DNA of 64,000 bases, taken from Cystobacter ferrugineus (GTDB lineage Bacteria; Myxococcota; Myxococcia; Myxococcales; Myxococcaceae). Every line of letters starts with the position of its first letter. Position 1 is the stretch's first letter. Below the pieces are notes generated by a model. That model was not told where the DNA came from and searched no databases. It was given only the letters and a program-made list of their open reading frames with translations. Below, one piece after another: positions 16,093 through 23,891 of this stretch. Location of the stretch: positions 231,684 to 295,683 of the forward strand of contig NZ_MPIN01000014.1 in NCBI RefSeq assembly GCF_001887355.1, in the 5' to 3' direction. Made by a program: the position numbers and the translations under genes.

Positions 16093-17994
16093 ATGCCTTC
16101 ACTTGGCGTGGCACGAGGTATTTCCATTGTTTCGCGCATGAACCGACAGGGCCGTGCGGCCCTGGCCCTGACCCTGGGCCTGTCCCTGGGGTGCTCGGGC
16201 GCGGACGAGGCGCGGACGTACGAGGGCGAGCTGCGGATGTTCGCGGTGGACCACGCGGATGGCACCCACCGCATGGGGTACGGCCTGCGGACCGTGGATG
16301 GCCAGGACTTCGAGCTGTCCTTCGACGGAGAGCCGTCCGTGCAGCCCGGGGATCACGTCATCGTCCGGGGCCAGCCGGCCCTGGAGGAGAGCGTCAGCAG
16401 TGAGCATCCGGGACAGGTGGGCGAGCGGCTCGAGGTGCAGTCCATCGACGTGCTCGAGCCCGCGTCCGACGGCCTGGCGACGTCGCGGGACGCCATCGTG
16501 GGCGGCACCCCGAGGACCATCCGGGTCGCGATCCTCCCCCTGGTCTTCCCCGGCAGCACGGCGGCCATCACCACCACCACGGCCCGGCAGCGCCTGGACA
16601 CGGTCACCGCGTACTACAAGGAGATCTCCTACGGCATCTGGAACATCCAGGGAGACGCCCTGGCGCCCCTGAACATGGCGAGGCCGGCCAACTGCAACCT
16701 GGACACCATCAGCAACGCGGCGCGCGCGGCCGCGCAGAGCCAGGGCATCAACCTGAACGTCTACGCGCACGTGGGCTTCGTGATTCCGAACAACTCGGGC
16801 CTCTCCAACTGTGCCTGCGGGCTCGCGTGGGTGGGTCGGCCTCCGGCGGCGGGCAACTCGTTCGGGAATGGCAGCCTGTACACGTGCACGGACCCCAATG
16901 CCTTCGCGCACGAATTCGGCCATGGCTTTGGCCTGGGCCACGCGTCCACGGCCCGCTGCGGCACCGGCGTCGCGTACCGCCGCTCCCCCTACTCCAGCTG
17001 CAGCCCCGACGAGTACGGCAACCGCTTCAACACCATGGGCGGAGGGCTGGGGCACATGAACGCCTTCCAGAAGTCCACCATGCAGTGGCTGGACAAGTGC
17101 AACAACGTCCGGGTCTCGCGCGACGCCACGTATGACCTGGTGCCCATCCAGAGCGCCTCCAACGGGATTCAATCCCTGCAGATCCCCACCGGGGACACGG
17201 TGGACAACCAGCCCCTCTACTACTGGGTGGAGTACCGCAACCCCGCGCTCGCCACCTTCAACGCGGGGCCGGATGGTGCCCCCGAGGTCAACCCGGGCGT
17301 GCACGTCGACATCGCCCAGGACTTCCGCTCGAGCAACGGCAACCGCAACCCGCTCCTGCTGGACCTGGCGCCCAACTACCCCAACACCCACCGCGATCCC
17401 CGCCTCACCTCGGGCCGCACCTTCAGTGACCCGGACGGCCGCGTGAGCATCACCATCGTCTCGCACAGCAGCGACAAGGCCACCGTGCGCGTCACCTTCC
17501 CGGGCGGCGGCTCGGGGACGAACACGTGCAGCGACGGCACGCTCCCCGGCGGCGGCACCCCTCCCGGGCCCCAGCCGGGCTCCATCGTGCGGCTCGTCGC
17601 GAAGCACAGCGGCAAGTGCCTGGACGTCCCCAACTCCAGCACCGCGAGCGGGACCGCCCTCCAGCAGTGGGGCTGCAATGGGACGAACGCCCAGGCCTTC
17701 CGCCTGCAAGCGGCCACCGGAGGCTTCAACCTCGTGAACGTCAACAGCGGCAAGTGCGTCGACGTGAGCAACTCCAGCACCGCGGACGGCGCCACCATCC
17801 AGCAGTGGGATTGCAACAACACGGGCGCCCAGACGTTCAGCCTGAACGCGCTGAGCAGCGGGGGCTACACGATCGTGAACGCCAACAGCGCCAAGTGCGC
17901 CGATGTCGACGCCTCCTCGCTCAGTGACGGGGCGAAGGTGCGCCAGTGGAGCTGCAACGGCGGCACCAACCAGCAGTGGACGCTCCAGCAGTAA
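16093..17994 (+). CDS. Secreted zinc metalloprotease with C-terminal ricin-type lectin domain
   Basis: 633 residues when started at 16093 (weak AGGAACAGG upstream); the ATG at 16138 gives a tighter lipoprotein signal (LTLGLSLGC lipobox) and is a fair alternative. The catalytic zinc motif is H273-E-F-G-H277-G-F-G-L-G-H283 (HExxHxxGxxH, metzincin type, M12/M6-like), with a downstream Met-turn-like MGGGLG. Residues from about 500 to the end are a ricin B lectin domain: three sugar-binding repeats with QQWGCNGTNAQ, QQWDCNNTGAQ and RQWSCNGGTNQQ (QxW) motifs. The enzyme is expected on or outside the outer membrane, docked to glycans while it cleaves protein. The upstream region is AT-rich. A terminator follows the stop. 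Confidence 0.85.
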   Translation: MPSLGVARGISIVSRMNRQGRAALALTLGLSLGCSGADEARTYEGELRMFAVDHADGTHRMGYGLRTVDGQDFELSFDGEPSVQPGDHVIVRGQPALEESVSSEHPGQVGERLEVQSIDVLEPASDGLATSRDAIVGGTPRTIRVAILPLVFPGSTAAITTTTARQRLDTVTAYYKEISYGIWNIQGDALAPLNMARPANCNLDTISNAARAAAQSQGINLNVYAHVGFVIPNNSGLSNCACGLAWVGRPPAAGNSFGNGSLYTCTDPNAFAHEFGHGFGLGHASTARCGTGVAYRRSPYSSCSPDEYGNRFNTMGGGLGHMNAFQKSTMQWLDKCNNVRVSRDATYDLVPIQSASNGIQSLQIPTGDTVDNQPLYYWVEYRNPALATFNAGPDGAPEVNPGVHVDIAQDFRSSNGNRNPLLLDLAPNYPNTHRDPRLTSGRTFSDPDGRVSITIVSHSSDKATVRVTFPGGGSGTNTCSDGTLPGGGTPPGPQPGSIVRLVAKHSGKCLDVPNSSTASGTALQQWGCNGTNAQAFRLQAATGGFNLVNVNSGKCVDVSNSSTADGATIQQWDCNNTGAQTFSLNALSSGGYTIVNANSAKCADVDASSLSDGAKVRQWSCNGGTNQQWTLQQ

Positions 17995-18018
17995 CCCGGA
18001 GCGCGCCCAAGCCGTAAG

Positions 18019-18055
18019 GGGCTCGCCCGCCGGTCCGAGGACCCCGGGCGAGCCC
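18019..18055 (+). terminator. Hairpin terminator after metalloprotease gene
   Basis: Perfect 11-bp inverted repeat (GGGCTCGCCCG / CGGGCGAGCCC) with a 15-nt loop that itself contains a GGTCC/GGACC stem. It lies 24 nt beyond the stop codon. GC-rich without a clear U tract. Confidence 0.65.
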
Positions 18056-18083
18056 GCCGCCGCCGTGTTAGCAGGGGCTCATC

Positions 18084-18470
18084 ATGTCCCTGTCCACGCT
18101 CTGCCAACACTGCGGTCTGTGCTGCGACGGCACGCTCTTCACCCACGTGCCGCTCCAGGGCACCGAGGCCGCCCCGCTCAGGGCGCTCGGCCTGCCGGTG
18201 AAGGAGCGCGAGGACGGCACCTCTGTGCTGCCCCAGCGCTGCGCGGCCCTGGACGGGCGCCACTGCACCGCCTACGCCGCGCGCCCCGAGGGCTGCCGCC
18301 GCTACCACTGCCAGCTCTTCTCCGCCCTCTCCGAGGGAGAGGTGTCCCTGCCCGAGGCCCTCGCCGTGGTGGACGGGGCCCATGCCCTGCTCGCCGCCCA
18401 GGGCGCCGGACGGGGCCCCGAGGTGGAGGCCTACCTCGATCGGCACTTCCGGGGGCGGCACCGGCGCTAG
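18084..18470 (+). CDS. YkgJ-type cysteine-cluster protein
   Basis: 128 residues with the pattern C-x2-C-x2-CC at the N-terminus (QHCGLCCDG) and further cysteines in RCAALDGRHCTAYAARPEGCRRYHC. This is the YkgJ/CxxCxxCC (Fe-S or zinc-binding) family fold. The biochemical role is not established for the family; methyltransferase or tRNA/protein-modification helpers have been suggested. Start is the ATG at 18084. It is convergent with the kelch lipoprotein gene, and a symmetric terminator separates them. Confidence 0.75.
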   Translation: MSLSTLCQHCGLCCDGTLFTHVPLQGTEAAPLRALGLPVKEREDGTSVLPQRCAALDGRHCTAYAARPEGCRRYHCQLFSALSEGEVSLPEALAVVDGAHALLAAQGAGRGPEVEAYLDRHFRGRHRR

Positions 18471-18528
18471 AAGCCTGTCGGCCAATCCGCCTCTCGGCGG
18501 CCTCGCCACACGCGGCCTGCGCGGCAAG

Positions 18529-18550
18529 GCAGGGCAGTTCCCTGCCCTGC
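18529..18550. terminator. Bidirectional hairpin between convergent genes
   Basis: Perfect 9-bp stem (GCAGGGCAG / CTGCCCTGC) with a 4-nt loop TTCC between the YkgJ-type gene and the kelch gene. Its position suits termination from both directions. Confidence 0.7.
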
Positions 18551-18560
18551 TCGGGCTGCG

Positions 18561-19793
18561 TTACGGGATGTAGACCTCGACAGTGTTCGTAGGGGGGCCA
18601 TTGCTCAGGCCGCCCGTGATCAGGACTTCGCCCGACTTCAGAGGGGTTGCAACGTGGAAGGCCCGAGCGTGCTGCATGGAAGGAGCGGCTTCCCAGTTGC
18701 CTGTTCCCGGGTCATACACCTCGGCGACGGATAGAGACGACCCTGACGGCGAGATCGAGCCCGCCACCAGCACCTTCCCCGAAGGCAGAAGCGCGGCGAT
18801 GTGACCCGCGTGGGCATTGAGCATGGGCCTGGCCGAAGTCCATGACCCGGTGCTCGGGTCATAGATGTCGGCGCTATTTCCCGGGGCTTCGTTCCTGCTC
18901 GTGCCCGCGACGAGGATGCGGCCCGAGGGAAGCAACGTGGCCGTGTGGTCTTGTCGGGGCGTCGGTGATTCATCCCTGGAGGTGGTCCACTTCCCCGTGG
19001 ACTCACTGTATTCCTCCACCGTGGACACAGGCCCAGTCTGTTTGAACCCCCCGATGACAACCACCGTGCCGCCATCCAGCCAGGTGGCCGTAGGTGCATT
19101 GTGGGCCACGGGCATGCTCGCCGCGTCACTCCATAAGCCCGAAGCCGGGTCATACCGCTCCGCGGACGTGAGTCCGTCATCGCCATTGGTTCCTCCCCCC
19201 ATCACCAGCACCATCCCCGATGACAACAAGACAGCCGCATGGACGGCCCGCGCGCCCGTCATCCGTCCCGTACTCGTCCATCTCCCAGAATCCGGGTCAT
19301 ACAGCTCGGAGGTGGTGGTGGCCTCATCATTCGCGTTCCGCCCGCCCGCCACGAGCACCTTGCCATCGGGCAGGAGTGTCGCCGTGTGGTCGGCACGCAC
19401 CTGATTCATGGAGCCCACGGGCGTCCAGGTGTTCTTCTCCGGGTCGTACACCTCGGCCGTCGCCACGACCGTGGACTGGTTGAATCCACCCGCGACCAGT
19501 ACCTTTCCGTCAGAAAGCAGCGTGGCGGTGTGCCCCTTCCTGGCCGAGCGCATCGGGTCGCGCGTTTCCCATCGTCCGGGTTCTGGCTCCGGCTGCCCGC
19601 CGTCCGTCCCGCTGTCCGGATTCCCGCCATCACCTGTCCCGCCCGTAGCCCCTCCATCAGACTGCTCGCCACAGAGGGGGGGGTTCCTCTTGCAAACGTT
19701 CTCCACTTCCTCGTCGAAGTCGATGCATCCGGCCACACAGGCCGCCAGCCCCAGCATCATGGAGGCCAGGACGAAACGAACCGGCGTTCTCAT
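18561..19793 (-). CDS. Kelch-repeat surface lipoprotein
   Basis: 410 residues from the ATG at 19793, which overlaps the upstream gene's stop codon (ATGA), so translation is coupled. An upstream GTG at 19799 is an alternative. The lipoprotein signal ends in VAGC (ACVAGCID). After a Gly/Asp-rich linker (about 40-75), six or more kelch repeats follow (HTATLLSDGKVLVAGGFNQ, HAAVLLSSGMVLVMGGGTN, HVATPLKSGEVLITGGLSN), making a beta-propeller of about 300 residues. Kelch lipoproteins are numerous in myxobacteria. Being last in the kinase operon suggests a ligand-sensing or adhesion role for the pathway, which is inference. The last repeat ends close to the C-terminus. Confidence 0.85.
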   Translation of the reverse strand: MRTPVRFVLASMMLGLAACVAGCIDFDEEVENVCKRNPPLCGEQSDGGATGGTGDGGNPDSGTDGGQPEPEPGRWETRDPMRSARKGHTATLLSDGKVLVAGGFNQSTVVATAEVYDPEKNTWTPVGSMNQVRADHTATLLPDGKVLVAGGRNANDEATTTSELYDPDSGRWTSTGRMTGARAVHAAVLLSSGMVLVMGGGTNGDDGLTSAERYDPASGLWSDAASMPVAHNAPTATWLDGGTVVVIGGFKQTGPVSTVEEYSESTGKWTTSRDESPTPRQDHTATLLPSGRILVAGTSRNEAPGNSADIYDPSTGSWTSARPMLNAHAGHIAALLPSGKVLVAGSISPSGSSLSVAEVYDPGTGNWEAAPSMQHARAFHVATPLKSGEVLITGGLSNGPPTNTVEVYIP

Positions 19794-20710
19794 GGCCACC
19801 TCCCGGACACGAAGGCGGACGTTCCATCCGTGCCCAGCCGCAGGGACATGGACTCGCCTGGCGCACCGAGCAGGTACATCCCCGTGGCGACGCCCAGGCC
19901 CACCACGCCCACGGCCAACATTCCCACGCCCAACGTCTGGTACGTCCTCCCGCGCGAGGCCACCTCCTCCACATCCGCGCGCGAAAGGAAGGGGCTGTCA
20001 GGGTCGCGCAGCTTCGACTTCTGGCCGTGTGCCAGAGCCCACGAGACGCCGCCCGCGACCACGAGCGCGCCCCCCGCGATGGCGGGAATGAGGGCATGGC
20101 TGCGCAGGCCGGCGCCACGAGACGACACCTCGGTCGCGGGCTGAGCGAGGAGCGGCTGCGCGGGGCTCTGCGGCGACGGCGCCACCGTCGACGGAACCAC
20201 CTTGGATGCCGGAGACTCCTCCTTGTTCTTCTCGGTCAGCTCACGCTGGACCTGCTTGCGCACCTGTTCGAAGCGTCTCTTCAGCTTCGGGGACACCAGG
20301 AGTGGCAGTGTGGCATCGGGATCGAGGAAGAGCGCTGCCTTGAAGGCGGCGTTGGACTCATCCTGCTTGCCTCGGCCGAGCTCCGCGAGCACGATGCCCT
20401 CATAGAGCGACAGGGCCACGTCATCATCCGGCCCTTGCGCCATCTTCTTCGCGCGGTTGATTTGCTCGAGCGCTCGCTCGTACTCGAGGTCTTCGATCAA
20501 CCGGCTCGTGGAGAGGAGGTATGTCCGGACGCTCTTGGAAATCTCTCCGCGCGCTGTCACGGGGAGGATGAGGACGAGCCCCAGCAGCACCGCTTTCATT
20601 CCTCGAATGATCGCTTCAGCCAGTGTGCCTGGACTCAATGACACTCCGCGCCCAGGCCTGGCCATTTCCTCGGGTCGTACAAGCGTGTCGGATGCCATCC
20701 TGATGTCCAT
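19790..20710 (-). CDS. Membrane protein with TPR-like repeats, partner of Ser/Thr kinase
   Basis: 306 residues if started at 20710, where GGGGAGGAG precedes the ATG. The ATG at 20599, just before a signal peptide (MKAVLLGLVLILPVTARG), is the alternative and would fit export better; no good ribosome binding site precedes it. Residues after the signal contain two or three TPR-like helices (LSTSRLIEDLEYERALEQINRAKKM, VALSLYEGIVLAELGRGKQ), a Glu/Lys/Pro-rich linker, a membrane helix (about SHALIPAIAGGALVVAGG), a second Gly-rich segment and a C-terminal beta tail. It overlaps the kelch gene by four bases and follows the kinase gene in one operon. It probably links the kinase to the envelope. Confidence 0.75.
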   Translation of the reverse strand: MDIRMASDTLVRPEEMARPGRGVSLSPGTLAEAIIRGMKAVLLGLVLILPVTARGEISKSVRTYLLSTSRLIEDLEYERALEQINRAKKMAQGPDDDVALSLYEGIVLAELGRGKQDESNAAFKAALFLDPDATLPLLVSPKLKRRFEQVRKQVQRELTEKNKEESPASKVVPSTVAPSPQSPAQPLLAQPATEVSSRGAGLRSHALIPAIAGGALVVAGGVSWALAHGQKSKLRDPDSPFLSRADVEEVASRGRTYQTLGVGMLAVGVVGLGVATGMYLLGAPGESMSLRLGTDGTSAFVSGRWP

Positions 20711-20822
20711 GAACTCCTCCCCGGACCGAATCCATGAGTGATTTCGAGGACTGACACAAGAGGAAAACCCGCTCTTCCCGGAAGGCTCCCGCGACCCCTG
20801 GCGAGGCCAGTCGCCTGTCTCT

Positions 20823-22508
20823 TCAGCACTCCGCGCGCAGGTTGCACCTGAACACGAAGGTTTTGCCGGCCCGAACCTCGATCTGCTGTGTGACGTTCTT
20901 TCCAAGCTCCTCGTTGAGGAGCTTCACCGTGTGTCTTCCCGCGGAAAGAGAGACGGGGGCGAGCGGCGTCTCCCCCAGGCGCTTCCCATCGAGCCACACT
21001 GTGGCATAGGGCCAGATGCGGAACTCCACCTTGCCCATGAGTACGGATGTCTCTGGAGGCGTGGCGCGGGCCCTCGAACCTCGCGAAGGCTTCGGACGCT
21101 CGAGCGCAGAGTCTTCCAGAGACTTCTGCGCGACCACCGCAGGTGCCAAGGACTCCGGCACGGGAGTCTTGTCCGTGGGCTCGGGCGGTGGCTCGTCCCG
21201 AGCAGGCGTGGGAGGCTCGGAGGGCGCGGGCCCTCCCACCTCCTCGGGAACCGGAGCTTCCGAGAGGGGAACCGGCGCGGTCGGACCGGTCACCCCGGGC
21301 CTCGCGTTCGCGGGGGATTCGTCACGCATGACGAGACCTGCTGCGAGGGCGATCAGTACCGCGGCTCCCACTCCCGCGGCGATGAGGCCCGTCCAGGACC
21401 CACGCCTCCCGGTTTGTGCATTCCCTACCGGACGGGTCTCGAGCGTGGGCTTCGCGAGGTGCGCGGGGGTCGTCGTCTCCGGGGTCGTCGTCTCCGGGGT
21501 CGTCGTCTCCGGAATTGCCGTCTCCGGAGTCTTCCTCGCGGGTGTTCTCTTCTCCGGCTCGTTTGCGGAGATGAGCTTTGCCCCCGGACTCGCGGAGGTC
21601 GCCTTCACACGCTCCACGAGCTGCGCGAGGTTCCATGCGCCGACGGGCTCGCCGGCCGACAAGATGAAGCCCTCGAGGTCTGCCTGGAAGGTCCGGCAGT
21701 CTGGGTAGCGTTGCTCACGATCCTTGGCCAAGGCCCGCTCCAGGATGCTCCCCATCGCCGCGGGGAGATCCGGCCGCCGCTCCACGGCGGGAACGAACGG
21801 CTCATGGAGGATGGCATGTACGATGCTAGCCTCGGAGGTGGCATCGAACGGCTTGTATCCCGTGAGCAGCTCGTAGAGCACGATACCGAGCGCATACACG
21901 TCGACCCGGCGATCCATCGCCATGTTCCGGAGTTGCTCCGGAGTCATGTAGGAGATCTTCCCCTTGAGGACGCCCGACTCGGTCCTGTGACCCTGGCCCG
22001 CGGCCTTGGCGATGCCGAAGTCCACCACCTTCACCGCGCCCTGGCGCGACAGGAGGATGTTGTCCGGGCTGATGTCGCGGTGGATGAGCCCCAGCGATGC
22101 GCCCGTGACGGCGTCCTTGCTGTCGTGCGCGAAGGCCAGACCATCGCACGCATGGGCGATGATTCTCGCGCAGTACGCGGGAGGCAGCAGCATGCCCGTG
22201 GTCTTCGCGTGCCGCACCAGGACGCGCAGGTTCAGCCCATCGATGAACTCCATCGCCAGGTACCAGGTGCCGTCCACCTCCCCGAAGTCGAAGATTTGAA
22301 CGATGTGGGGATGGTCGAGCTGCGCGGCGAGCCGGGCCTCGGAGATGAACATCTCCACGAACCGGGGGTCCTCGGCCAGGTGCGGCAGGATGCGCTTGAC
22401 CACCAGGGACTTCGCGAAGCCCATCGGGCCCTCGGCCCTGGCGAGATACACCTCCGCCATGCCTCCGGAGGCGAGCTTGCTGACCAGCTGATACTTGCCA
22501 AGCATCAT
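20823..22508 (-). CDS. Membrane Ser/Thr protein kinase with PEGA domain
   Basis: 561 residues. The kinase domain (1-290) has the glycine loop L12-ASGGMAEV, the ATP-binding K38 in VVKRIL, the catalytic H143-R-D145-ISPD-N150 and D163-F-G, and the activation segment up to the APE-equivalent TPEQLRN; it should be active. A Thr-rich linker contains three or four PETTT repeats (328-348). A single membrane helix (374-394) leads to a periplasmic Pro-rich region and a C-terminal PEGA domain (about 492-558) of the kind that binds cell-envelope polymers. Eukaryotic-like kinases of this layout regulate development and stress in Myxococcus. The next two genes are in the same direction and probably encode its partners. 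Confidence 0.9.
   Translation of the reverse strand: MMLGKYQLVSKLASGGMAEVYLARAEGPMGFAKSLVVKRILPHLAEDPRFVEMFISEARLAAQLDHPHIVQIFDFGEVDGTWYLAMEFIDGLNLRVLVRHAKTTGMLLPPAYCARIIAHACDGLAFAHDSKDAVTGASLGLIHRDISPDNILLSRQGAVKVVDFGIAKAAGQGHRTESGVLKGKISYMTPEQLRNMAMDRRVDVYALGIVLYELLTGYKPFDATSEASIVHAILHEPFVPAVERRPDLPAAMGSILERALAKDREQRYPDCRTFQADLEGFILSAGEPVGAWNLAQLVERVKATSASPGAKLISANEPEKRTPARKTPETAIPETTTPETTTPETTTPAHLAKPTLETRPVGNAQTGRRGSWTGLIAAGVGAAVLIALAAGLVMRDESPANARPGVTGPTAPVPLSEAPVPEEVGGPAPSEPPTPARDEPPPEPTDKTPVPESLAPAVVAQKSLEDSALERPKPSRGSRARATPPETSVLMGKVEFRIWPYATVWLDGKRLGETPLAPVSLSAGRHTVKLLNEELGKNVTQQIEVRAGKTFVFRCNLRAEC
21466..21510. repeat. 15-bp tandem repeat coding the PETTT linker
   Basis: Three perfect copies of GGGGTCGTCGTCTCC (plus strand) start at 21466, 21481 and 21496, with a degenerate fourth at 21511. 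They encode the Pro-Glu-Thr-Thr-Thr spacer between kinase domain and membrane helix, a length-variable type of sequence. Confidence 0.85.
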
Positions 22509-22736
22509 CGAGACAGAACCCCTGCAGCGCGCTCATGTGCTCTCGCCACGTGTTCCGGCCATCGTACCCTCGCCCTTCCATCACCAGGAACAAGAGCGTG
22601 GGGGGGGCGGTGGTGCTCACCCTCCACCTCCAACCAGAACTCGCCGCCCCGCTGGAGGACCACCTGGGGTGTCACCCCGTCGGACCACCCTCTACGCTGG
22701 GATACTCCGACAAGCTCCCAGGGCACCCGGCGCGGC

Positions 22737-23822
22737 CTAGCTCTTGGGCACCGCCACCAGATCGAAGTCCGGGATGTGCTCGCGCATGTACTCGCGCATC
22801 CGGTTGATGAGCGCGGCCTCGATCTGCCGGGCCCGCTCGCGGCTCACCCCGTACTTGTCGCCGATGTCCTGGAGCGTGAGCGGCTCGTCCGAGATGAGCC
22901 GGTGCTCGAAGATGTAGCGCTCCTTGCCCTCGAGCGACTGGGAGAACGCCTGGAGCTTCTCGCGGAACAGGGCGCGCAACTGCTCGTTGCCCAGCCGCTC
23001 CTCCGCCCCCTGCGAGGACGACGGCAGCATCCGGTCCCCTCGGGTCGCCGTCGAGTCGTCTCCACCCACGGGCGCGTCCAGCGACACCTCGTCGTGCCCC
23101 AGCCGCTGGTCCATCTCCACCACGTCCTGCTCGGTGACGTTGAGGCGGTCCGCCAGCATCTTCGGCGTCACCTCGAAGCCCTGCGCCACCAGCTTCTCCT
23201 GCTCCTGGCGCAGCTTGAAGAAGAGCTTGCGCTGGGCCTCCGTCGTGCCCAGCTTCACCATCTTCCAGTTGTCCATGATGTAGCGGAGGATGTACGCGCG
23301 GATCCACCACGCCGCGTACGAGCTGAGCTTCACGCCCCGTTCGGGATCGTACTTCTTCACCGCCTGCATCAGCCCGATGTTGCCCTCCTGCACCAGGTCC
23401 AACAGGGACAGCGGGTTGCGGTGGTACTCGTGCGCCAGCTTCACCACCAGGCGCAGGTTGGAGGCCACCAGCCGGTAGGCCGCCTGCACGTCCCCCGTCT
23501 CCCGGTAGCGTCGGGCGAGCGACACCTCCTCCTCCCGGGTGAGCAGGGCGTGGCGATGCACCTCGTTCATGTAGGACTGGAGGGGGTCGGCCCGGGTCAC
23601 CGCCGACTCGCCCGCCCTCACCAGAGCGCGAGCCGGGGGCACGGGGGAGGCCTCGACCTCGGCCTCCACCTCTTCCAGCTCCTCGAGGACGGGCTCGAGG
23701 GACTCGGGATCGACCGACTCCGGCTCCAACGGCTCGGATTCCTGGGGAGCCGGGGCCTCGGCGGGCCTCTTGGCCCGGCTCCGAGCACCCGTCGCCGCCG
23801 TCTTCTTCCGCCCATTCGCCAT
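22737..23822 (-). CDS. RpoH-type alternative sigma factor
   Basis: 361 residues from the ATG at 23822. A variable, very acidic N-terminus (1-75, PLEPESVDPESLEPVLEE) precedes region 1.2/2 (DPLQSYMNEVHRHALLTREEE), region 2 core (LRLVVKLAHEYHRNPLSLLDLVQEGNIGLM), the RpoH box near residues 185-205 (DNWKMVKLGTTEAQRKLFFK) and region 4 helix-turn-helix (LTLQDIGDKYGVSRERARQIEAAL). It belongs to the sigma-32 group expanded in Myxococcus as SigB, SigC and SigE, which act in development and stress; which member cannot be decided. The acidic extension is unusual for RpoH. It is divergent from the DEAD-box gene across 69 bp that must hold both promoters. Confidence 0.9.
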   Translation of the reverse strand: MANGRKKTAATGARSRAKRPAEAPAPQESEPLEPESVDPESLEPVLEELEEVEAEVEASPVPPARALVRAGESAVTRADPLQSYMNEVHRHALLTREEEVSLARRYRETGDVQAAYRLVASNLRLVVKLAHEYHRNPLSLLDLVQEGNIGLMQAVKKYDPERGVKLSSYAAWWIRAYILRYIMDNWKMVKLGTTEAQRKLFFKLRQEQEKLVAQGFEVTPKMLADRLNVTEQDVVEMDQRLGHDEVSLDAPVGGDDSTATRGDRMLPSSSQGAEERLGNEQLRALFREKLQAFSQSLEGKERYIFEHRLISDEPLTLQDIGDKYGVSRERARQIEAALINRMREYMREHIPDFDLVAVPKS

Positions 23823-23868
23823 GGGGGGTTTCTTAAGCAAAGTGCTCCGATTGTTGCCACAGCGTAAT

Positions 23869-23888
23869 GCAGGGGTTATGCCCCCTGC
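23869..23888 (+). promoter_or_regulatory. Hairpin directly upstream of DEAD-box start codon
   Basis: The stretch from GCAGGGG to CCCCTGC with a short loop forms a strong hairpin ending three bases before the ATG at 23892. It would occlude the ribosome-binding region, suggesting structure-controlled translation of the helicase mRNA. Confidence 0.45.
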
Positions 23889-23891
23889 TTG

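Noticed and set aside
16099..17709. A 536-codon minus-strand open frame opposite the zinc protease
   Set aside because: The plus-strand frame has the signal peptide, zinc motif and lectin repeats; the antisense frame has none.
21466..21525. Regular short repeats that could look like a CRISPR array
   Set aside because: The 15-bp units are contiguous, without spacers, and encode the PETTT linker of the kinase.
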